A stretch of 5,428 nucleotides of DNA, from positions 1-5,428 of the forward strand of contig JBCBST010000176.1 in the NCBI GenBank assembly GCA_039819115.1, read 5' to 3'. Both the position numbers and the translations under genes were made by a program. Under the pieces are notes generated by a model. That model made no database searches. It was not told where the DNA came from and worked only from the letters and a program-made list of their open reading frames with translations. How positions within the stretch are numbered: the first letter of the stretch is position 1; each line of letters opens with the position of its first letter. Source of the DNA: JBCBST01 sp039819115 (GTDB lineage: Bacteria > Bacteroidota > Rhodothermia > Balneolales > Balneolaceae). This document shows positions 1 to 5,404 of the stretch, piece after piece.

Positions 1-557
1 TCCATCATCCATTCAAATTCGGATCTGTTGATGTAGGTACCGGTAGGGTTATTGGGGTTGGCGATGTATATCATTTTGGTATGCGCATCAACGGCATTCA
101 CGATAGCCTTAACATCAAACCTGAAATCGGATGTGGGAGGAATTTTTTTAAGGCGAACTCCACGAACGCCTATCTGAACAAAGAATCCTACAAATGTAGT
201 GGAACAGGTTATCGCATGCTCTTTATTCAGAAAAAAGGTTCTGCATAAAATCGAAATTATACTCTCAGATCCTGCTCCCACCAGTACCTGAGATTCAGAA
301 ACCTGATTTGTTTCAGCGATTTTGGAAACCAATCGTTTAGATACCGGATCCGGATAATCCTGTATGGTTCGCAATGCTTGTTGAACGGCGGGCTCCACAT
401 CAGCACTAAAGCCCAGCCGATTCTCATTAGAGGCTAACTTAGAGATTCGGTCAGGACGATATTGTTCCTGTACTTCTGCTATGGTTTTCCCAGGTACATA
501 CCCGTTTAGATTACGTATGTTCTCTGGGACAATGGTTCGGGATGTAGGCGCGTTCAT
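1..557 (-). CDS. hisC: Histidinol-phosphate aminotransferase, N-terminal 185 residues (cut by window edge)
   Basis: A PLP-dependent fold-type I aminotransferase. HisC converts imidazole-acetol phosphate plus glutamate to L-histidinol phosphate plus 2-oxoglutarate in cytosolic histidine biosynthesis. I translated the minus strand from the ATG at 555-557; the frame stays open to the left edge, leaving 185 codons of the roughly 350-370 usual for the family. HisC landmarks appear in order: YVPGK (residues 20-24), ASNENRLG (42-49, where the family normally has NENPLG), YPDP (68-71), VGAGSES (93-99, usually GNGSDE), TTFVGF (120-125) and the highly conserved NPNNPTG (167-173). The PLP-binding lysine and the phosphate-binding arginine lie in the missing half. 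The gene diverges from the dehydrogenase at 682, and no other his gene is in view, so a HisC-like paralogue acting on another substrate (for example aromatic amino acids) is possible. No Shine-Dalgarno sequence or clear promoter was found upstream. Confidence 0.85.
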   Translation of the reverse strand, partial: MNAPTSRTIVPENIRNLNGYVPGKTIAEVQEQYRPDRISKLASNENRLGFSADVEPAVQQALRTIQDYPDPVSKRLVSKIAETNQVSESQVLVGAGSESIISILCRTFFLNKEHAITCSTTFVGFFVQIGVRGVRLKKIPPTSDFRFDVKAIVNAVDAHTKMIYIANPNNPTGTYINRSEFEWMM

Positions 558-597
558 AGCCAGCCAAAATTTAATTAGGTGTTGATAATACTACTAA

Positions 598-609
598 AAA
601 AGCGCTTTT
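598..609. promoter_or_regulatory. Perfect 12-bp palindrome in the hisC/SDR divergent gap
   Basis: AAAAGCGCTTTT is a perfect palindrome, 41 bp upstream of the hisC start and 72 bp upstream of the dehydrogenase start. A short AATCC/GGATT inverted repeat (613-617 and 625-629) follows it. The 124-bp gap 558-681 must hold the promoters of both divergent genes, so an operator is possible. I saw no good TAnnTTTG element in either direction; the closest is TACTTTAT at 650-657, with two mismatches. The regulatory role is inferred from position only. Confidence 0.25.
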
Positions 610-681
610 ATCAATCCGCTTACAGGATTTAATCATGGAATTAGTTACGTACTTTATACAAACAATTTAACCCCATTCACG

Positions 682-1377
682 ATGAAAACAATTCTTGTTA
701 CCGGAGCCAGCCGTGGAATCGGTCGTAGTAGTTCTCTTCACCTTCTAAAAGAACATCATGTGATCGCCGTTGCCCGTTCTGAAGAAAAACTGACACAGTT
801 AGCTGAAGAATCGAAAAACCTGGCCGGTAAGCTTACCACTGTACCGGCTGACTTGACGAAAGAAGAAGACATTCAGCAGTTATCTGACCTTGTGCACTCT
901 ATTAACGGACTTGACGGCTTGATCAATAATGCGGGACAAGTTGTAATGAAGCCGTTTACGGAGACTTCACTTGAGGAATGGCGGTCGTTAATGGAGATTA
1001 ACGTATACGCTCCGGTTCACCTTTTAACTAAACTGAAACCCTTTCTTAAACCGAAAAGTCATGTGGTTAATATTGGAAGTATGGCTGGATTTCAGGGATC
1101 AAAAAAGTATCCTGGTCTATCGGCATATAGCGCGACAAAAGGAGCATTATCTATTCTCACCGAGTTATTAAGCGTGGAGTTTGAGCCCGATGAAATAGCG
1201 GTTAACTGTTTGTGTCTGGGTGCAATACAAACCGATATGCTCGAAGAAGCTTTTCCGGGGGTTCAGGCTCCTGTGAGCCCGGATCAAATCGGAGCATTTA
1301 TCGCACACTTCACGTTAACTGCACATCAATTAATGAATGGTAAGGTATTACCCGTCACGTTAAATAATCCTCGCTGA
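682..1377 (+). CDS. Short-chain dehydrogenase/reductase (SDR), classical type, substrate unknown
   Basis: A 231-residue cytosolic oxidoreductase of the classical SDR family, close to the usual length of about 230-250. It carries the Rossmann glycine motif TGASRGIG at residues 7-14, an Asp in ADLT (57) near the adenine ring site, and NNAG at 82-85. The catalytic tetrad is N107 (in EINVYAP), S133 (in IGSMAG), Y149 and K153 (YSATK). An Arg right after beta-strand 2 (ARSEEKL, R32) suggests a preference for NADP(H). The spacing from Ser to Tyr is 16 residues instead of the 13 of FabG, with the extra residues around SKKYPGLSAY. The C-terminus (KVLPVTLNNPR) lacks the GG ending of FabG-type enzymes, so fatty-acid ketoreductase is not a safe call. 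The start ATG has no Shine-Dalgarno sequence, as is normal in Bacteroidota-like genomes. It is divergent from hisC and followed by a gene with its own promoter, so it is probably monocistronic. Confidence 0.9.
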   Translation: MKTILVTGASRGIGRSSSLHLLKEHHVIAVARSEEKLTQLAEESKNLAGKLTTVPADLTKEEDIQQLSDLVHSINGLDGLINNAGQVVMKPFTETSLEEWRSLMEINVYAPVHLLTKLKPFLKPKSHVVNIGSMAGFQGSKKYPGLSAYSATKGALSILTELLSVEFEPDEIAVNCLCLGAIQTDMLEEAFPGVQAPVSPDQIGAFIAHFTLTAHQLMNGKVLPVTLNNPR

Positions 1378-1378
1378 T

Positions 1379-1411
1379 TTTGGTATTCCCATACTGGAAT
1401 AATTACCTTTG
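1379..1411 (+). promoter_or_regulatory. Bacteroidota-type promoter (TTTG-N21-TAnnTTTG) for the 1437 gene
   Basis: The -33 element TTTG lies at 1379-1382 and the -7 element TACCTTTG at 1404-1411, separated by exactly 21 bp. This matches the established Bacteroidota primary-sigma consensus TTTG-N19-21-TAnnTTTG with no mismatch. Transcription should start a few bases after 1411, giving a leader of about 20 nt before the ATG at 1437. The -33 box begins 2 bp after the SDR stop codon, so the downstream gene can be expressed on its own. Confidence 0.75.
1384..1401. repeat. Inverted repeat inside the promoter spacer, possible operator
   Basis: TATTCC (1384-1389) and GGAATA (1396-1401) form perfect 6-bp arms around a 6-bp centre, with arm centres 12 bp apart. 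The whole repeat sits between the -33 and -7 boxes of the promoter at 1379-1411, where a bound dimeric repressor would block sigma. It could also be a weak hairpin at the end of the SDR transcript, but no T-run follows directly, so a terminator is less likely. Confidence 0.35.
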
Positions 1412-1436
1412 CTCGACTTAACCTTATTACCCTACT

Positions 1437-2093
1437 ATGCACAAACAGCTTTTCATCAGCCTCATTTTTAGTGTCATTGTTTCTCAATCTTTAAGCGCAC
1501 AGTCGGTTCAAATAATAGGTGGTAACACCCTGAATGGAGCTTTAAACGGGCTGGCATTAGGTGGTGCCGTCATGGCTCTTACAGACGATGCTGATTTGGC
1601 ACCTCTTCGGGTTGGACTTGGTACAGGTACGCTGTATGGAATTGGGATGGGCGTATATGATGTGAGCTATTCCAAAGGAAATCAGTTATTGGTGTCCGGT
1701 TTTTTTAATGATGGGAATAACAGTAGCATTATCATCCTCCTGGATACGGTATATGGCGCTGGTGCGGGAGCAATCGTGGTGACCGCTGTAATGCTGGTTG
1801 CCAATGAACCGTTAGTGGATGGCATTCAATATGGTGCCGGAATAGGTGCCTGGGCCGGTTTTGGCTTTGGTTTGGTTGATAGCTTTTTATTATCAAAACG
1901 AACAACAGCGCCGCGAACAGCCAGTGTGTTCGACCCGGGACAGGCTCCGGGATTGCTTACAGCACAGTTTCAAAATCACTCGGTGGGTTTTGTTAATCCT
2001 TCCATGATGCGAACCATTGAAGCAACAAACTCAACCCTCTCTGCCCGAATTGTTCCAACCGTAGATTTGGTAAACCTGAAACTGAATTTTTAG
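1437..2093 (+). CDS. Exported glycine-rich protein with two 73-residue GxGxG repeats, function unknown
   Basis: I do not recognise this 218-residue protein. Residues 1-21 form a signal peptide (basic start, hydrophobic core, SLSA|Q cleavage site), so it leaves the cytoplasm. The mature part contains two homologous units, about residues 30-80 and 103-153, aligning without gaps at an offset of 73. Shared positions include G34/G107, G38/G111, the AVM at 44-46/117-119, acidic or polar D50-D51/N123-E124, then six glycines (60, 62, 64, 68, 70, 72 against 133, 135, 137, 141, 143, 145) and D75/D148. Each unit reads as hydrophobic segment, short acidic turn, glycine-rich hydrophobic segment, which suggests membrane hairpins or glycine-packed strands. 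The C-terminus ends with alternating hydrophobic residues and a final Phe (VNLKLNF), resembling an outer-membrane beta-signal. Outer-membrane location is therefore plausible but unproven. It has its own promoter and converges with the SGNH hydrolase gene. Confidence 0.8.
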   Translation: MHKQLFISLIFSVIVSQSLSAQSVQIIGGNTLNGALNGLALGGAVMALTDDADLAPLRVGLGTGTLYGIGMGVYDVSYSKGNQLLVSGFFNDGNNSSIIILLDTVYGAGAGAIVVTAVMLVANEPLVDGIQYGAGIGAWAGFGFGLVDSFLLSKRTTAPRTASVFDPGQAPGLLTAQFQNHSVGFVNPSMMRTIEATNSTLSARIVPTVDLVNLKLNF

Positions 2094-2104
2094 CCCTCGG
2101 CTAA
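2090..2104. repeat. Small hairpin at the junction of two convergent genes
   Basis: TTAGCC-CTC-GGCTAA is a 6-bp stem with a 3-nt loop that contains both stop codons: TAG of the glycine-rich protein gene at 2091-2093 on the plus strand and TAG of the hydrolase gene at 2101-2103 on the minus strand. The genes are separated by only 7 bp. Neither direction has a T-run after the stem, so it is not a classical intrinsic terminator. It may simply slow polymerase or protect 3' ends. Confidence 0.3.
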
Positions 2105-2967
2105 GCTCCCGTGGCTTGCGAATCTTTTTGAGCTAATCGCTCAATAATCAGACGGGCCGTTTTAGTATGACCAACTACCGAATGATGGATGCCATCGGTT
2201 AGATAGTTCCAGGCATCCGGTTGATTGTTCCCCATTCGGTTACCTGTTGGATCAATGATTACTCCCTCTTTTCCAGCAACAAGCTGTATCACCTGAGCCA
2301 TATCTTTGCTATCTAAATCGTACGTATACATTGGAAATTCATCCAGTAGTTCGGTAATAGCAGGAGTTGGGGTAATCCAGATGAGCGGATTGGAAATCTC
2401 TGACTTCAGCACCTCCTGGATCGTATTCAGATTCTCCCAGGTTTCGGAAAGAGGAAGCAATGTCCGGTCGGTAGCAAACGGTAGTCGCTGAATATCAAAC
2501 CGTCCCAACTCAACAAACACCCAGTCGGGTTCGAAGGCGAGTACGTGTTGATCCAGCATTCTTAACGCTTCTGATGTGGTCTGTTGATGCACGCTTGAAT
2601 TGATGAACCGGAAATCTGCCCGTTCCGTAGCAATATTCAGAAATTCCTCCAGGATATAAAACCAGCTCAATGGATGAAGGGAGTTGGAATCGCCAAGTAC
2701 AAGAAAGGTTTCGCTTCCTTTAAAAGATAGCTGCTCCAGCAAGTCCGTAATCTCATCGTCTTTTAACAATTCCAAAGCCGCTTGTTTGACCAGCTTGGTA
2801 TGGAGTTCTCGCAAACTGCTAAGCTCTTCCTTCGAAAGCCCAAGTATAGTGTCTTCAGCCTGTCCGTTATGGAGATGTGACAACCATGGAAACGTATGCT
2901 TCAGATTTATGTACGGTGCAATAAACTCTTTAATAAATTCTTTTTCCGTGAGCTCTGTATTGTTCAT
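2101..2967 (-). CDS. SGNH/GDSL-type hydrolase family protein, cytosolic, divergent active site
   Basis: A 288-residue protein with the SGNH hydrolase layout after an N-terminal, mostly helical, acidic region of about 85 residues that I do not recognise. Block I is LGDSN (91-95) with the nucleophile candidate S94. Block V is DGIHHS (258-263), with D258 and H261 as the Asp and His of the triad. Between them, PDWVFVELGRFD (147-158) lines up with the usual PDLVvi.lGxND strand, but the block III Asn is replaced by Phe (F157). The block II region (INSSVHQQTT, 122-131) lacks the usual Gly. The oxyanion-hole residues are thus altered although the Ser-Asp-His triad appears intact. There is no signal peptide, unlike many secreted esterases of this family. 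Substrate is unknown: esterase, lipase, thioesterase or acetyl-hydrolase are all possible. It lies 74 bp downstream of the sirtuin gene on the same strand, possibly in the same transcript. Confidence 0.75.
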   Translation of the reverse strand: MNNTELTEKEFIKEFIAPYINLKHTFPWLSHLHNGQAEDTILGLSKEELSSLRELHTKLVKQAALELLKDDEITDLLEQLSFKGSETFLVLGDSNSLHPLSWFYILEEFLNIATERADFRFINSSVHQQTTSEALRMLDQHVLAFEPDWVFVELGRFDIQRLPFATDRTLLPLSETWENLNTIQEVLKSEISNPLIWITPTPAITELLDEFPMYTYDLDSKDMAQVIQLVAGKEGVIIDPTGNRMGNNQPDAWNYLTDGIHHSVVGHTKTARLIIERLAQKDSQATGA

Positions 2968-3041
2968 AATGGAAAACTAAATTGATAAAAATGTAGACAG
3001 TTAGAAATCCGTGGCTGGCTATAGGTAGCGGCCTGGTTTAC

Positions 3042-3743
3042 TTAGTTGACATTCAAACAAGAAAATAAAAACTGTAGCGCTTCTTTGGTGCCTACGGCAG
3101 CACTTTTTTGAATGTGATTCCATGTTGTGTCTTCCGAAACAGGCATATGCGAACCAGTATCCACGATACATTTTGGAATTCCTTCTGCAAAATCAATAAG
3201 CCCGGCTGCTGGATAGACAGTCAGTGAAGTTCCAATCACCAGTAACGCATCGGCATTCATGATTTCCTGAATAGCTATATCCATCATGGGGACTGCCTCA
3301 CCAAACCACACAATATGGGGCCGTAACTGGCTACCATCTTCGGCTTTATCCCCCATGTGGATCGATCGTTCTCCGATCTCATAAACCAGGTGTTCGTGAA
3401 CAGAACTACGTGCTTTCGATAATTCACCATGAAGATGAATGACCTGGCTTGAACCGGCTCGCTCATGTAGTTGATCTACATTTTGAGTAATCACAGAAAC
3501 GTCTAGTATCTGTTCGGCTTCTGCAAGAGCCAGATGAGCTTCGTTGGGAGAGGCAGAAAAGGCCTGGCTTCTCCTGAGGTTATAAAACTCGAGCACTTTT
3601 TCAGGATCTCTGTTCCATCCATCGATGGAAGCAACATCATATACATTGTAGCCATCCCACAGACCGCCAGCATCCCTGAAAGTAGATAGCCCGCTTTCGG
3701 CACTGATACCGGCCCCGGTAAGTACTACAAGTTTAGATCGCAT
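3042..3743 (-). CDS. cobB: Zinc-free NAD+-dependent sirtuin deacylase (CobB/SIRT5-like)
   Basis: Sirtuins remove acyl groups from lysine side chains, using NAD+ and releasing nicotinamide and O-acyl-ADP-ribose. The 233-residue length is normal for bacterial CobB. NAD-binding motifs are GAGISAESG (10-18), TFRD (21-24), QNVD (87-90) and GTS (171-173). The catalytic base is H105 in HLHG, and IVWFGE (144-149) is typical of CobB/SIRT5. Y54 and R57 form the YxxR pair that, in SIRT5 and E. coli CobB, binds acidic acyl groups such as succinyl or malonyl, so desuccinylase-type activity is inferred. Only two cysteines exist (C192, C229), so the four-cysteine zinc site of most sirtuins is missing; the region where it normally lies (about 110-140) has none. 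From memory, sirtuins of this kind are common in Bacteroidota, so this is probably not decay. The ATG overlaps the end of the upstream acyl-CoA dehydrogenase gene by 11 bp, pointing to translational coupling. Confidence 0.92.
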   Translation of the reverse strand: MRSKLVVLTGAGISAESGLSTFRDAGGLWDGYNVYDVASIDGWNRDPEKVLEFYNLRRSQAFSASPNEAHLALAEAEQILDVSVITQNVDQLHERAGSSQVIHLHGELSKARSSVHEHLVYEIGERSIHMGDKAEDGSQLRPHIVWFGEAVPMMDIAIQEIMNADALLVIGTSLTVYPAAGLIDFAEGIPKCIVDTGSHMPVSEDTTWNHIQKSAAVGTKEALQFLFSCLNVN

Positions 3744-5232
3744 TCACTTTTGAAAGAGCAAGCCACGAACTGTTTGACAGGTAATCATCCACGATAGCCG
3801 CATCTTCTGCATGCTTGAAGTTACAGATAATACTGTTAACCTCGCTTTCCATGGTTGCCATGGCATTTGCAATCAATGCTTGATTAAAGCCCACGTCTTC
3901 CAAGTTGATGGTAAATTCCATGGATATGATTCTACCAATAGCCTGTCCTAGTGCGACAAGCTTTCGCTGGGGCATTTTTAAGTCAAGATCAAAGTCTAAG
4001 GAATCCTTGAAGCGGTCAGAAACCTGTTCTGTAAGTTCAGAAGCTTTTAAATAATCATACAGGTTAAAGTTTCGGACTTTACGCATGTTCTTTAATACCG
4101 ATTCTGAAATCTGTTGGTATAGAATGTCATTTGATCCTTCGAAAATCTGGAAAGGTCGTGAATCTACTACAGAACGTCCTGCGATATGATCCAACCGATA
4201 TCCTTTTGCTCCGGTTAGTTGAAGCAGAGACTGGGATGCCTTCTGCATAAAATCAGTTACTACTGTTTTAATTGCATTAGCCGCTACATCCATTCTTGAA
4301 GTATCAATATCCAAGGAGATTTTTGAACTGGTATAATGGCACATGGCAGAACAAACCGTGAAATAAGCCTGCATTTCAGAAATACGATGTTTTACCTGGT
4401 CGTAGTTCAAAAGGCTTTGACCGCCTACAAAGCGCTCTTTACAGTGATCAATAGCCTCGTCCATCATTCTACGGAGAAATCCCATGCCCATACCAGGAAA
4501 TTGCAGTCTGCTACGGTGCAGAATATCGAGCATCATAGTAACGCCCGTAGACTGTGGCTTAAGCTTATGAGTTTGAGGAACCCGGATATCAATTTTATTG
4601 CGACCATATGGAAGCATGTACAACCCAAGATTGTTGAAATACTCTTCTACTTCGATCCCACCATTTGAAGTTTCATGAATAAAAAATGAGATATCCCTTC
4701 CCAAATCTCCATTCTGGTCTTGCTCGCGAGCTGTAATCAACCAGTAATCGGCCGCTCCTGTTAAGCCAGCCCAATGCTTCGTACCATGTACATGGTAGTG
4801 TCCATCACCCTTACCTATTAAGGAAGAGGTTTGCATTTTGAGGGCATCAGAACCAAAATCCGGCTCTGTTATCATCAGGCCACCCATTTTCTTATCCATG
4901 GCTATACTTTTCAGCACCTTGTTTTTAGCCACTTCATCTCCAAAACGAGCAACAGGTTGGGTGAATAGTGCACCGTTTATTCCCATCATGAGTGCAAGAG
5001 GGAGAGATTCATAAGAAGAAGCTTCGAGCATAGCCAGAGCTTCAGCAGTATGCCCTCCAAAGCCTCCGAACTGAGTAGGAATAAATGCCTTAAGTGGCAC
5101 TAACTCCATAATCTGATCATGTTCGGGTCCTTCAAAACCACGGTTTAATGTCCTCTCGTTAGATGCACTGTTCTTAGAAAAGAGATGGGAAAGCTTTTCT
5201 TTATACTTATTCAGAAACGTTGAGAAATCCAA
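3733..5232 (-). CDS. Acyl-CoA dehydrogenase family flavoprotein with C-terminal extension
   Basis: A 499-residue FAD-dependent acyl-CoA dehydrogenase (ACAD) family protein. The family forms the alpha,beta double bond of acyl-CoA thioesters and passes electrons to ETF in the cytosol. Seen in order: N-terminal helical domain (about 1-115) with FIPTQFGGFGG (50-60); the beta-domain FAD/substrate loop MITEPDFGSD (120-129); HGTKHWAGLTGAADYW (149-164); the C-terminal helical domain with KERFVGGQ (265-272), TGAKGYR (340-346) and IFEGSNDILY (363-372). E365 of FEGS matches the catalytic glutamate of the YEGT motif in medium-chain ACADs. After about residue 385 there is an extension of roughly 115 residues absent from classical enzymes of about 380 residues, as in larger VLCAD/ACAD9-like members; chain length cannot be deduced. 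The start is unusual: TTG at 5230-5232, preceded by ATT and an in-frame TAG (5236-5238). The next in-frame ATG is codon 42, which would remove part of the fold. The gene overlaps the sirtuin gene by 11 bp. Confidence 0.88.
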   Translation of the reverse strand: MDFSTFLNKYKEKLSHLFSKNSASNERTLNRGFEGPEHDQIMELVPLKAFIPTQFGGFGGHTAEALAMLEASSYESLPLALMMGINGALFTQPVARFGDEVAKNKVLKSIAMDKKMGGLMITEPDFGSDALKMQTSSLIGKGDGHYHVHGTKHWAGLTGAADYWLITAREQDQNGDLGRDISFFIHETSNGGIEVEEYFNNLGLYMLPYGRNKIDIRVPQTHKLKPQSTGVTMMLDILHRSRLQFPGMGMGFLRRMMDEAIDHCKERFVGGQSLLNYDQVKHRISEMQAYFTVCSAMCHYTSSKISLDIDTSRMDVAANAIKTVVTDFMQKASQSLLQLTGAKGYRLDHIAGRSVVDSRPFQIFEGSNDILYQQISESVLKNMRKVRNFNLYDYLKASELTEQVSDRFKDSLDFDLDLKMPQRKLVALGQAIGRIISMEFTINLEDVGFNQALIANAMATMESEVNSIICNFKHAEDAAIVDDYLSNSSWLALSKVNAI

Positions 5233-5255
5233 AATCTAATAACCTACCTTAATAT

Positions 5256-5279
5256 TTGATTACTAATATACGCAATCAA
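5256..5279. repeat. Inverted repeat TTGATT-N12-AATCAA in the dehydrogenase leader
   Basis: Perfect 6-bp arms lie at 5256-5261 and 5274-5279, 24-47 bp upstream of the TTG start of the acyl-CoA dehydrogenase. The position fits an operator near the transcription start. No convincing TAnnTTTG promoter was found in this leader; TATATTAG on the minus strand (5264-5271) has one mismatch but no good -33 partner. Such short arms can occur by chance in AT-rich DNA. Confidence 0.25.
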
Positions 5280-5308
5280 TGCACGTACTACATAACTAAG
5301 TATTATGA

Positions 5309-5350
5309 GTGGAATAACGTTTCTTACAAAGCGTAATTACGTTATTCTAC
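5309..5350. repeat. Long inverted repeat between the 5S terminator and the dehydrogenase gene
   Basis: GTGGAATAACGT (5309-5320) and ACGTTATTCTAC (5339-5350) are inverted copies matching at 11 of 12 positions, with 9 bp perfect, around an 18-bp spacer. The perfect cores are centred 27 bp apart. A second palindrome, CGTAATTACG (5332-5341), overlaps the right arm, so alternative pairings are possible. It lies upstream of the acyl-CoA dehydrogenase gene and just beyond the rRNA terminator. It could be a regulator-binding site for the dehydrogenase-sirtuin operon, or a secondary hairpin after the rRNA operon; no T-run follows either arm. Confidence 0.4.
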
Positions 5351-5351
5351 C

Positions 5352-5392
5352 AAAAAGACAAGCCCCGCTATGGTTATATAGTCGGGGCTTGT
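5352..5392 (-). terminator. Intrinsic terminator of the rRNA operon
   Basis: Read on the minus strand, a 10-bp GC-rich stem ACAAGCCCCG/CGGGGCTTGT (arms 5383-5392 and 5358-5367) extends through four more pairs (5378-5381 with 5368-5371) after a single bulged base at 5382. It closes a 6-nt loop at 5372-5377 and is followed by CTTTTT (5357-5352). This is a strong Rho-independent terminator directly downstream of the 5S rRNA gene. It should insulate the acyl-CoA dehydrogenase operon from rRNA transcription. Confidence 0.9.
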
Positions 5393-5404
5393 GGGAAAAA
5401 AAGG

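Noticed and set aside
565..573. CAAAATTTA as a -7 element for hisC on the minus strand
   Set aside because: The spacing inside the motif is one base too long, it would start transcription almost at the ATG, and there is no -33 box at the right distance.
2306..2980. Plus-strand open frames antisense to the SGNH hydrolase gene (2306-2491 and 2684-2980)
   Set aside because: They are serine-rich, show no domain or motif, and lie opposite a well-supported gene; they are mirror frames.
3013..3033. Interrupted hairpin (GGC-GCTA/TAGC-GCC) between sirtuin and hydrolase genes as a terminator
   Set aside because: The stem has bulges, only four contiguous pairs in its core, and no T-run on the minus strand, so it does not separate the two genes convincingly.
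3284..3703. Two minus-strand open frames (3284-3466 and 3503-3703) inside the sirtuin gene
   Set aside because: They overlap the sirtuin coding sequence in another frame and have no recognisable protein features.
4336..4668. 110-codon plus-strand open frame opposite the acyl-CoA dehydrogenase
   Set aside because: It lies wholly antisense to a gene with clear family motifs, and its composition is not protein-like.
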